This document shows, piece by piece, positions 41,000-48,870 of a stretch of 64,000 nucleotides of DNA. The DNA comes from a virus, in IMG/VR virus record IMGVR_UViG_3300003322_000796, positions 22,429-86,428 of that record; one strand, 5' to 3'. Made by a program: the position numbers and the translations under genes. Within the stretch, counting starts at the first letter, position 1. Each line of letters opens with the position of its first letter. Under the pieces are notes generated by a model. That model was not told the origin of the DNA, made no database searches, and saw only the letters and a list, made by a program, of their open reading frames with translations.

Positions 41000-42568
41000 T
41001 TGCCTGACTTCACCAGTTACGTCCCGCCGGGCGTGTACGTACAGGACACGTCCCAGCCGGTGGTCACGCCGACCACAATCACCACCAACATCGTGACGGT
41101 GATCGGTCCGGCCATCGGCTACCAGACCAACACGGAGCTGGTCCAGGTCTACTGGAACAGCAACACCGCCCTGGCCAAGCGGGGCATCTTCGTGGCGGCC
41201 GTCACCGGCCCGCCTGCCATCGGCGCTCCCGTGGTGAAGGACACCGCCGGGAACACCATGGTCTACGGCACCGACTACACGTTCGTGGTGGACGCCTCGG
41301 GACCCGGCGGGGCCTCGAACGCCGTGACGTACATCAAGCGCCTGGGCACCATCGCGAACCCCTCGGGCCCCTCGCCCAACGGCCTCGTGGACGGCTCGGC
41401 GGTCTACGTCACGTACAACTACGCCGACTCGAACTACTACTCGCCGCAGGAGTTCACCGACCCGGCGCAGATCGCGGCCACCTACGGCGCGGCGGTCACC
41501 GGGACGGCTCCGACCGACCCGAACGCCTCCCAGGTCGTCTGCCCACTCACCCTGGCGGCTCAGCTTGCCATGGCCAACGGGGCGAGCACCGTCCTGGCCC
41601 TGGCGACCAACCCGGCGGACGGCACGATCAAGGAGCAGTTCCTCGCGGCGTACGCGAAGATCGTCGCCGACTACCGGGCCGCCCTGATCGTCCCGCTGTT
41701 CGTGGACGGCACCCCCGAGGACACCGGCGACCCGGCGGACGCCCACAGCGCGGCGGCAGTCCTCGCCCTGGTTCAGGACGCCAACAACCACGCGGTCAAT
41801 GCATCGGCCGACGGCTACGGCCGGATCATGTTCGTGGGCGTCGAGACGAACTACGACACCGCCACCCGCAACTTCGATGCGCTGGCCACCACGATCCACT
41901 CGAAGCGCACGGTGCTGGCCTACCCGCACCAGCTCAGCTTCTACAACACCCGGCTGGCCCAGACCACGGTCGTCTCCGGCTACTACCTGGCGGCGGCCAT
42001 GGCCGGACAGCTCGCGGGCGGAGCAGTCGAGCGGGGCCTGACGAAGGTGTCCGTGACGGGCTTCAACGGCCTGCCTCCGGCCCTCGCACAGCTCCAGACG
42101 AAGTCCTTCAAGGACTCCCTCTCCAAGGCCGGTGTGAGCGTCCTGGAGAAGTCGTTCGGGGGAGCCCTCCAGATCCGTCACGGCCTCACCACGGACATGT
42201 CGGCCCTCACCACCCGCGAGATCTCGCTGGTGCGCATCGGGGACGTCCTGTTCGAGATGGTCCAGACCGGCATGGACGCGGCGGGCCTGATCGGCCAGCC
42301 CATCGACGCCGACATGACCACCAAGGTCAAGGGCTCCCTGACCGGCATCCTGGAGCGGGCGATCACGGACAACGTGATCGACGCCTACGACGGAGTGGCC
42401 GTCCGGCAGCAGACCCTCCCCACCGGGGACCCCTCGGTGATCGAGGCGCAGTTCGCCTACCGCCCGGCCGTCCCGCTCAACTACATCACCGTCACGTTCG
42501 CGATCGACCTGACCTCCGGCCAGATCACCGATACGACGAACGAGACCGAGATCCCGACCACGGGCTGA
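41000..42568 (+). CDS. tail sheath protein
   Basis: 522 residues from TTG 41000 (GGAGGGGTGG nine bases ahead). The opening TSYVPPGVYVQDTSQPV and the C-terminal domain (ALTTREISLVRIGDVLFEMVQTGMDAAGLIGQPIDADMTTKVKGSLTGILERAI...) are the hallmarks of contractile sheaths. The middle has the usual subdomain with GYYLAAAMAGQLAGGAVERGLT. It polymerises around the tube and contracts to drive the tube through the cell wall. This gene makes the phage a myovirus. Confidence 0.9.
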   Translation: MPDFTSYVPPGVYVQDTSQPVVTPTTITTNIVTVIGPAIGYQTNTELVQVYWNSNTALAKRGIFVAAVTGPPAIGAPVVKDTAGNTMVYGTDYTFVVDASGPGGASNAVTYIKRLGTIANPSGPSPNGLVDGSAVYVTYNYADSNYYSPQEFTDPAQIAATYGAAVTGTAPTDPNASQVVCPLTLAAQLAMANGASTVLALATNPADGTIKEQFLAAYAKIVADYRAALIVPLFVDGTPEDTGDPADAHSAAAVLALVQDANNHAVNASADGYGRIMFVGVETNYDTATRNFDALATTIHSKRTVLAYPHQLSFYNTRLAQTTVVSGYYLAAAMAGQLAGGAVERGLTKVSVTGFNGLPPALAQLQTKSFKDSLSKAGVSVLEKSFGGALQIRHGLTTDMSALTTREISLVRIGDVLFEMVQTGMDAAGLIGQPIDADMTTKVKGSLTGILERAITDNVIDAYDGVAVRQQTLPTGDPSVIEAQFAYRPAVPLNYITVTFAIDLTSGQITDTTNETEIPTTG

Positions 42569-42581
42569 CGAGGAGAGGTAG

Positions 42582-43088
42582 ATGCCCCAGACCAAAGTCC
42601 GTGTAGTCGGCTCGGGCTACACGACCTTCTACTACAAGGGGAAGGCCATCGCCTTCTGCGAGGGGGTGGAAGACTCCGGCCAGCGAGCGTTCTCGGACCT
42701 CGGGCAGCCGTACCAGTTCATCCACCCCCTGGGCGCTTCCCACCCCGTGGAGATCGCGACGTCCCGCGTTCTCCAGGGCGGCACGCTCATGCTCACGATC
42801 CGCGAGCTGTGGAACACCTACGTGTGGGAGCAGCTCTCCGGCCTGTCGGGCACGAAGAACATCGTCGACATCTTCCGGGTGCTCGCCAACGACCCGAACT
42901 ACGTCACCTGCCAGACGGTGATCAAGCCGCCCGGCACCCAGAACAACCCTGGTGCGTGGCGCGGGAAGAACTACCACAACTGCGTCGTCGTGGACATCAA
43001 CGACGGTGACACGATCACGGTCGGCTCCCTGGCCGTGACCAAGGGCATCACCGTGGCGTACACCCACACGAGCGCCCTGAACAAGTAG
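42582..43088 (+). CDS. tail tube protein
   Basis: 168 residues from ATG 42582 (GAGGAGAGGTAG). Beta-rich: VRVVGSGYTTFYYKGKAIAFCEGVEDSGQ, then HPVEIATSRVLQGGTLMLTIRELWN, then VVVDINDGDTITVGSLAVTKGITVAYTHTSA. Length and place between the sheath and the frameshifted chaperone genes are those of the inner tube subunit (T4 gp19-like). Confidence 0.85.
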   Translation: MPQTKVRVVGSGYTTFYYKGKAIAFCEGVEDSGQRAFSDLGQPYQFIHPLGASHPVEIATSRVLQGGTLMLTIRELWNTYVWEQLSGLSGTKNIVDIFRVLANDPNYVTCQTVIKPPGTQNNPGAWRGKNYHNCVVVDINDGDTITVGSLAVTKGITVAYTHTSALNK

Positions 43089-43098
43089 GACGGACGAG

Positions 43099-43638
43099 AT
43101 GAGCGAGCAGCAGGCCAGGTCCTTCGACCCCACCCAGTTGGGTCCGAAGGAGCCCGAAGACGCACCGGGAACCCTCCGCGACGAGGAGGGCAACCTGCTG
43201 CCCTCGTTCGACCCGAAGTACGCCGAGCCCTTCCGGGGTCTGGCGTACGTCGGAGCCCTCCAGACCACCTTCACCTGGGTCGGCCACCAGTTCTCCATCC
43301 GGACCCTGAGGGACGGCGAGAAGCTGGCCATCGCCCAGATCATCAAGCAGTACGCCGACACCATGGGCGGGGACCGGGCGTACGGCTGCGCGGTCGCGGC
43401 CATGTGCATCCTGACCGTGGACGGCGAGGAGCTGCCGATCCCCATCGGCGAGTCCAAGAAGGCCTACGAGTGGGGCCTCCAGCGCTTCAGCTACGTCGTG
43501 GAGAACTGGTTCTCGACCACGGTCAACAAGGTCTTCAACGAGTACCTGGCGCTGGAGGACCTGGCCAACCAGGTGGTGGAGGCCATGGGAAAAGCATCAG
43601 CCCCCGTGGACTTGACCCCTTCGTCGAGCGACATCTGA
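43099..43638 (+). CDS. tail assembly chaperone, short form
   Basis: 179 residues from ATG 43099 to TGA 43636-43638, the unshifted product (T4-like/lambda G analogue). Helical core: FSIRTLRDGEKLAIAQIIKQYADTMGGDRAYGCAVAAM. It is needed in excess to coat the tape measure during tube assembly. The last 16 residues are bypassed in the long form. Confidence 0.85.
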   Translation: MSEQQARSFDPTQLGPKEPEDAPGTLRDEEGNLLPSFDPKYAEPFRGLAYVGALQTTFTWVGHQFSIRTLRDGEKLAIAQIIKQYADTMGGDRAYGCAVAAMCILTVDGEELPIPIGESKKAYEWGLQRFSYVVENWFSTTVNKVFNEYLALEDLANQVVEAMGKASAPVDLTPSSSDI

Positions 43639-44135
43639 GACTGGCCGAGGCCCGGGGGCTTCTGAAGGGCGAGTGCCTGTCCGAGGTGCAGGCGCTCGGC
43701 CTGGAGTACCTGCGCTTCGAGGACGGCCGGATCGCCGAGGAGAAGGCGGCCCGCGAGGAGAAGTTCCGCGCCGAGCTGCTGTCCACCGTGGTCAAGGCCT
43801 CCCTGGTGGCCTCCCAGGGCTACGAGGAGAAGGTCCTCTTCAAGGAGTACTTCCCGGCCGACAAGGGCGAAGGAGCATCCGGCGGGGACGCCGACGTGGA
43901 CTTCGACTACTCGGACGTGGAGTTCGCCACCCCCAGCGCGGACGAGATGGACCTCCTGGAGTCCCTCCTCGGCGATCAGGACGTCACGGTCTCCGGAGCC
44001 CCTCTGGAGGGCCCTGGGGCCGTCCAGGTGGACCGCGAGGACGAGGAGGGTCCGGACGTCCCCCTCGCACACGCACTGGCGCCCCCGCGAGAGTTCGAGC
44101 TTCCTGAGCCCGACCCTGACTCGGAGTGGACATGA
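43099..44135 (+). CDS. tail assembly chaperone, -1 frameshift product
   Basis: Translation shifts -1 at G-GGA-AAA (43587-43593) in the frame ATG GGA AAA GCA. It continues as S-I-S-P-R-G-L-D-P-F-V-E-R to TGA 44133-44135, giving about 345 residues (lambda GT analogue). The downstream frame has no credible start of its own and overlaps the short form. The added part is acidic and helical (EARGLLKGECLSEVQALGLEYLRFEDGRIAEEKAAREEKFRAELL...). This programmed shift is conserved across tailed phages. Confidence 0.85.
43587..43593 (+). promoter_or_regulatory. -1 ribosomal frameshift slippery site GGGAAAA
   Basis: Heptamer of the X-XXY-YYZ type in the correct register (G GGA AAA). A GC-rich stretch follows that could form a stimulatory structure; I have not folded it. 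Confidence 0.85.
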
Positions 44136-46684
44136 GCATCGACGGCCAGCCGGACCCGGGTGTCGGCGACAACTACGACCTGGGCCGTCTCTTCTCGCTG
44201 CTGATCCAGGGCCAGCAGAACGCCAACCGGGTCATGAACGATCTGCTGGACACCACCCGGCAGTCCCTGCACATGGCCCAGACCTACTCCACGGGCGCCG
44301 GTCCGACGAACGCGTACCGGGCCCGGCAGGGCATGGGCGGCGGAGGCAATCCGAACGCGGGCCAGACCACCCAGCAGACCCTGAGGGCCACCCAGGGCGC
44401 CAACGGTGTCTTCACGGTCGGACCCACGGGCACCGTGACCCCTCCTGGAGCCCCTCAGGGCCCCTCAGGCGGCCCCGGACCGGTACCGGGCACCCAGCCG
44501 CCCGGAGGAGGCTCCAACGCGCCCGCAGGCCCCTCCCAGAGCTTCCGCTCCGTGTGGGGTATCCCGACCGCCGGGCAGACCACGTCGAACAACCTGCCGC
44601 GCTCCGGCACCCAGTTCGCCTCCACCCTCCAGGGGGTCACCCAGCGCACCCTGAACCAGACCGCCCAGAACTGGAACCGGTCCATGTTCGGTGTCTGGTC
44701 GCCGTACTGGGGCCAGGGCGGCTCGGGAGGAGGCGGTGGCGGCGGTGGTGGCTACCCCGGCGGCGGCGGAGGCGGCTACGGAGGAGGCGGCGGCGGAGGC
44801 CAGCTCGGCATGGGCCCGTACGGCATGGGTCCCGCCGGTATGCCCCCGAACCCGCTGTACTTCGGCGGCCCGAACTCCCCGCACGGTCCCTACGGCCCGT
44901 ACGGCCCCTACGGAGCTGCCGGTGGCGGTGGAGGCGGCGGAGGCCTGAACCACGGGGCGAACCACGCGGCCGGAGGCGGCGGGGGCCACCTGTGGGGCAT
45001 GAACTCCGGTATCGGCGGATGGATCCGCAAGAACGTTCCCGGTGTCGGCCTGATCGACAAGGCCTTCGGCGAGGTCAAGAGCCAGCGGAACAAGAACGAG
45101 TACTACCAGAACGTCAACGGCGGCTCGAACTTCGGCGGCTTCGCGGAGCGCTTCCACGAGGAGGCGTACGTCGCCTCCACTTCCGCCATGTTCTCCGACC
45201 AGGAGGCCCGCCAGGCCTTCAAGGGTGTCACCCGGCTCGGGTACAACGGCATCGTGGACGACCGGTTCTCCCGCCAGGGAGGACGCCAGGACGCCCTGAA
45301 CTTCATCTACCACGGCAAGACCTCCTACGGTGCCTCGGTGGCCGAGAGCCTCCAGGAGCTGGAGGTCGTGTCCAAGAACTCCACCCTGAGCCTGAAGACG
45401 CTCCAGGGCGCTCTGAAGGACGTCTCGGACACCGCCGGGAAGGCGGGCGTCAACGCCCAGATGGCCCGCAAGCAGCTCATGGGCCTGGTGACCGAGGGAG
45501 TCCAGGCGGGCTACGGCGCCGGTTCGGTGAACACGGCCGCCAACATCCAGATGGGCAAGACCTCCCTGGGCCGCTCGTTTCAGGATGTCGACCTGTCCGG
45601 CCAGATGTCCCAGCAGTACACCTACATGGCGTCCTCGCAGATGGGGATGACCTACAACCAGTACACCGCGATGCAGACCACCAACCCGCTCGCGGCGGCC
45701 CAGGCCCGAGCAGGTCAGAACCTCTCGGTGCTCTCGCAGATCTTCACCCAGGACGAGGTCAACTGGGTCCGGCAGAAGGCCCAGGCACTGGGAGGGACGC
45801 TCGACTCCGACGCGGCCCTGTCCATCGTGCCGGAGTTCCTCACGGCCTTCCCGAACCACAACATCTCCGTCATCCAGAGCCAGCTCGCGGCCTTCGGGAT
45901 CATCCAGACCGACGACCCCCAGAAGGCCCTGGCGTACGCCTTCAGCCTCATGGCGGGCAACAACGGGGACCTGGCCAACGCCCAGAACACCTCGAAGCAG
46001 AACAAGCCCCTGTCGGCCAAGGAGGCGGCCAAGCAGGGCGACCGTTCCGGATTCATCAAGGACTTCTCCACCAAGCACGACGGAGGCTCCTCGATAGGGG
46101 CCAAGATCGGCGGCTCGATCCTGGAGACGGTCACCGCCGGAATCGTGGACGACGTCGGCACCGACAAGGGCGACTCCGACGCCATGAAGACCTACAAGGA
46201 CCAGGTCAAGAGGAGCGGGATGCGCAACCCGGTCCTGGAGAACCTGCTCTCCTCGGTGAACAACGGCGACACCAAGGTCATCATCCACACCTCCCAGGGC
46301 GAGCGGGTGGTCTCCCTCGAAGACGCGATCAAGAACCACCCCAACGAGCTGTCCTCCGGCTCTGCGAAGATCGTCTCCGGCGACAAGAAGGGCAAGACGG
46401 TCGCGGACGTCCTGGGCGCCGGAGCGGTCAACACCGGCGCGAACTGGACCAGCGAGGCCTCCAAGTCCAAGGACAAGTCCGGGGAGTCCCTCAAGAGCTG
46501 GCTGAAGGACCACCCCAGCGACACGGCCAAGGGCACCGGAACGGGGGCGAACGGCAAGGTCGTCATCGACCTCTCCGACGCGGCCAAGCAGCTTTTCAAG
46601 GTCTCCTCGGCAACCGGCATCGCAGGGGCGAACGGAGAGGGCGCCCCGCCCCTGAACTACTACAACTGGAACGCGAACAGGTGA
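44132..46684 (+). CDS. tape measure protein
   Basis: 850 residues from ATG 44132 (GGAG five bases ahead; ATGA overlap with the chaperone stop). N-terminus helical (LGRLFSLLIQGQQNANRVMNDLLDTTRQSLHMAQ), then Gln/Gly/Pro-rich. About 190-290 is a Gly-Tyr tract, then a long helical region (about 300-790). At the usual ~0.15 nm per residue the length would give a tail near 125 nm. It is the gene after the chaperone, the standard place. The glycine tract is unusual for this class, so the assignment rests on position and length. Confidence 0.75.
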   Translation: MSIDGQPDPGVGDNYDLGRLFSLLIQGQQNANRVMNDLLDTTRQSLHMAQTYSTGAGPTNAYRARQGMGGGGNPNAGQTTQQTLRATQGANGVFTVGPTGTVTPPGAPQGPSGGPGPVPGTQPPGGGSNAPAGPSQSFRSVWGIPTAGQTTSNNLPRSGTQFASTLQGVTQRTLNQTAQNWNRSMFGVWSPYWGQGGSGGGGGGGGGYPGGGGGGYGGGGGGGQLGMGPYGMGPAGMPPNPLYFGGPNSPHGPYGPYGPYGAAGGGGGGGGLNHGANHAAGGGGGHLWGMNSGIGGWIRKNVPGVGLIDKAFGEVKSQRNKNEYYQNVNGGSNFGGFAERFHEEAYVASTSAMFSDQEARQAFKGVTRLGYNGIVDDRFSRQGGRQDALNFIYHGKTSYGASVAESLQELEVVSKNSTLSLKTLQGALKDVSDTAGKAGVNAQMARKQLMGLVTEGVQAGYGAGSVNTAANIQMGKTSLGRSFQDVDLSGQMSQQYTYMASSQMGMTYNQYTAMQTTNPLAAAQARAGQNLSVLSQIFTQDEVNWVRQKAQALGGTLDSDAALSIVPEFLTAFPNHNISVIQSQLAAFGIIQTDDPQKALAYAFSLMAGNNGDLANAQNTSKQNKPLSAKEAAKQGDRSGFIKDFSTKHDGGSSIGAKIGGSILETVTAGIVDDVGTDKGDSDAMKTYKDQVKRSGMRNPVLENLLSSVNNGDTKVIIHTSQGERVVSLEDAIKNHPNELSSGSAKIVSGDKKGKTVADVLGAGAVNTGANWTSEASKSKDKSGESLKSWLKDHPSDTAKGTGTGANGKVVIDLSDAAKQLFKVSSATGIAGANGEGAPPLNYYNWNANR
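44710..44990 (+). repeat. poly-glycine coding tract
   Basis: GGC/GGA/GGT repeats encode Gly runs interspersed with Tyr and Pro, including two Gly-Pro-Tyr-Gly blocks (PHGPYGPYGPYG). Low complexity; it could vary in length between isolates. Confidence 0.8.
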
Positions 46685-46688
46685 CGGC

Positions 46689-47426
46689 ATGGGACTGGCT
46701 ACCCTCGGCTTCGCAGACGGTCCCGGCCTGACGTTCCGGATCGATCCAGAGGCCATCGACTACAACGTCAAGGTGCACACCTCGGTGATCAACACGGTCG
46801 GGGGCCGTGTGATCCAGGTCCTGGGGTCCTCGATCTCGGACGTGACGATCCGGGGCTCCATCGGCGAGTCCCACCGGTTCGGCAAGGGCAGGAACGGGGC
46901 CGAGCACGACGGTGTGTCCTGGAAGATGGCCGTGGACTTCTTCCAGCGCGTCCAGGCCTTCCAGATGCTCCAGAGCGCGGGCTCGAACGTGCCCGGCTCG
47001 TCCTCCGGGAAGGGGAACTTCTTCCTGAAGCCCGCGACCTTCGTGTACTCCCCGAAGGGCCTGCGCTTCCAGTGCTACATCAAGGCGATCATCGATCCGG
47101 CGGGAGACGGATCTGCCGGTGTAGTCCATCGCGTGGCAAGATCGAACTACCAGTACGTCCTGGTGCTCTTCCCGGTCCAGGAGGGCACCACGGGTCTCAC
47201 CAAGGCGGGATCCTCCAACGGCGTGCTGGACCAGGCGAAGGCAAAAGCTGTCGACGCCTACATCTCCCGGATCTCGCAGGGCATCGGCTGGAAATTCACC
47301 GCCTACAACGGCGGTTCCACCCCCAGCGCCCAGTGGGAGAAGGAGTTCCGCAAGGACCACGAGGACGCGATCCCGAACGAGACCCTGGACCGCACCGACA
47401 ACGGCACTGAAGGGACGGCACCATGA
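46689..47426 (+). CDS. tail tube initiator / baseplate hub-proximal protein
   Basis: 245 residues from ATG 46689, four bases after the tape measure. Beta-rich N-terminus (GLTFRIDPEAIDYNVKVHTSVINTVGGRVIQVLGSSISDVTIRGSIGE), then KMAVDFFQRVQAFQMLQ and QCYIKAIIDP. The tube-like beta content and position directly downstream of the tape measure fit a tube cap or initiator (T4 gp54/gp48 role). Specific family not recognised. Confidence 0.55.
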   Translation: MGLATLGFADGPGLTFRIDPEAIDYNVKVHTSVINTVGGRVIQVLGSSISDVTIRGSIGESHRFGKGRNGAEHDGVSWKMAVDFFQRVQAFQMLQSAGSNVPGSSSGKGNFFLKPATFVYSPKGLRFQCYIKAIIDPAGDGSAGVVHRVARSNYQYVLVLFPVQEGTTGLTKAGSSNGVLDQAKAKAVDAYISRISQGIGWKFTAYNGGSTPSAQWEKEFRKDHEDAIPNETLDRTDNGTEGTAP

Positions 47427-47641
47427 GCGAGCCGGTGCACTGGGGAGCGGACGTCCCGATCTCCCTCCCGCAGCCCCTCACCGAGGACAACCCGGCCATC
47501 GTCCCGATGGACGGCTTCGCCTTCACCACCACGGGCCTGTTCTTCGACCTGTCCGTGGCCGACCACGCCCGGATCGCGGTGCCCACCTTCGCCCCGGACC
47601 GCCCGGAGGACCCGGTCGTCCGCTACGACGAGGGGCTCTGA
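47423..47641 (+). CDS. small hypothetical baseplate-region protein
   Basis: 72 residues; ATG 47423 overlaps the previous stop (ATGA). Sequence VDF/ISL-rich with FAFTTTGLFFDLSVADHARIAVPTFAPDRP; no cysteines. Coupled to its neighbours on both sides. Function unknown. Confidence 0.6.
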   Translation: MSEPVHWGADVPISLPQPLTEDNPAIVPMDGFAFTTTGLFFDLSVADHARIAVPTFAPDRPEDPVVRYDEGL

Positions 47642-47642
47642 G

Positions 47643-48362
47643 ATGCCCCGAGCCGGTCTGAACTGCACGCTGAGCTACTCGTACCAGGGGAAGACCTACG
47701 CGTTCTCCGTACGGGCGCAGGAGATCGCCTACGGGTCCCGCATGGTCGCCGACGAGGCCCAGGCGCGGACCCGGCGGGCGTACTACCCGCACCAGGTCTC
47801 CTCGATCCCCTTCTCGGTCGTCCCGATCATCAAGGGATACGCCGAGCGCGCGGCCTTCTCGAACTTCCTCGGGGACTACATCAAGCGCATCCAGGACCCG
47901 GGCCTGAGCGTCTCGAAGTTCCCCACGATGAAGGTCATCTGCTCGGTGCGCCGGTTCACGCGCTGGGGAGTGCCGATCTCCGGGATCGAGTGGGGAGACC
48001 ACGTCGGCTCGATGGTCTGGACACCCCGGGTGGTCTTCGAGACCCACGTGGACCAGTCCCTCGGCGACACCCCGGGCTCGTATGACTGGGTGTCCTACTT
48101 CGTCTTCCAGCAGGGTGCCCTGGAGACCTCCCCGCAGCTCGCGTACTTCTACCCGAGCGGGATCCAGCTCTCCGGCTCCCAGGTGCCGGACGACGACTCC
48201 TTCGACAAGGTGACCTCGATCCAGGACATCCAGGACATCATCAACAACGGCACGAGCGGCGGCTCCGACGCGGGCGACGTCAACTCCGACTGGGGCGGCA
48301 TCCCGTACAAGCCGGGCCAGGGCCCGAACACCAACGTGCCCCTGGGGCCGGTGAGGAACTAG
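47643..48362 (+). CDS. baseplate/tail protein
   Basis: 239 residues from ATG 47643. Beta-rich core (CTLSYSYQGKTYAFSVRAQEIAYGSRMVADEAQARTRRAYYPHQVSSIPFSVVPIIKGYAERAAFSNFLGDYIKRI) with an acidic, Gly-rich end. It resembles tube-fold proteins that join tube and hub, by composition and position. Its stop TAG shares the CTAG of the reverse HNH gene. Confidence 0.6.
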   Translation: MPRAGLNCTLSYSYQGKTYAFSVRAQEIAYGSRMVADEAQARTRRAYYPHQVSSIPFSVVPIIKGYAERAAFSNFLGDYIKRIQDPGLSVSKFPTMKVICSVRRFTRWGVPISGIEWGDHVGSMVWTPRVVFETHVDQSLGDTPGSYDWVSYFVFQQGALETSPQLAYFYPSGIQLSGSQVPDDDSFDKVTSIQDIQDIINNGTSGGSDAGDVNSDWGGIPYKPGQGPNTNVPLGPVRN

Positions 48363-48826
48363 TGCGAACGTTCCATGGCGTCCGCCAACTGCGGGTTGAC
48401 CGACCGGACACAGTCGATGGAGCAGTACTTGCCCCAGTCCGGCCGGTGCTTCACCTTGGCCTCGATCACCTTGAAGACGCCCTGGCACGCCCCGCAGGTA
48501 CGTTCCACAGCCTTCTTCCGATGACCACTCGGCAGGGTGATGTAGCAGTCCCCCAAGGCCGCGTCGTACGCCCTGCGGGTGTTGCAGGGGTGACACGACG
48601 GTGCCAGGTTGCTGGGGTCGTTGTTGGTCTTGTCCCCGTCCAGGTGATCGGCGATCAGCGCCCCCTGGCCTGTACGAGCCGACGACCAGTTCACTTCGGC
48701 CCCGCATCCGTGACACGGGTGGGGTCCAGGGCCGATCTTGTCGTACAGCACCACTCGGTGGAGAGGGAGCTGACCCGACTTCGGGGCAAGCGGGTGCCCC
48801 GGACGCTTCACGTATCGGTACGCCAT
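48359..48826 (-). CDS. HNH endonuclease (homing type)
   Basis: 155 residues, ATG complement at 48824-48826. One zinc knuckle, CHGCG, is followed by the HNH core (ADHLDGDKTNNDPSNLAPSCHPCNTRR: D-H, N-N, N, C-x2-C). A second C-x2-C pair (CGACQ ... CSIDC) follows. This matches the HNH_3-like enzymes that move between actinophage genomes. It lies antisense between two baseplate genes, which it leaves intact. Convergent stops share one CTAG (48359-48362). Confidence 0.85.
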   Translation of the reverse strand: MAYRYVKRPGHPLAPKSGQLPLHRVVLYDKIGPGPHPCHGCGAEVNWSSARTGQGALIADHLDGDKTNNDPSNLAPSCHPCNTRRAYDAALGDCYITLPSGHRKKAVERTCGACQGVFKVIEAKVKHRPDWGKYCSIDCVRSVNPQLADAMERSH

Positions 48827-48870
48827 GCGGAGCAGGCTATCAGCCTTGATCTGCGGAATGAGGTGCAGTA

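Noticed and set aside
42660-42671. GAGGGGGTGGAA inside the tail tube gene, similar to the right half of the bipartite element.
   Set aside because: The bases 19 upstream read AGGG, not TGTCN, and it lies in coding sequence.
43404-44135. Independent gene in the shifted frame after the tail chaperone.
   Set aside because: No start with a binding site; explained by the -1 frameshift at 43587-43593.
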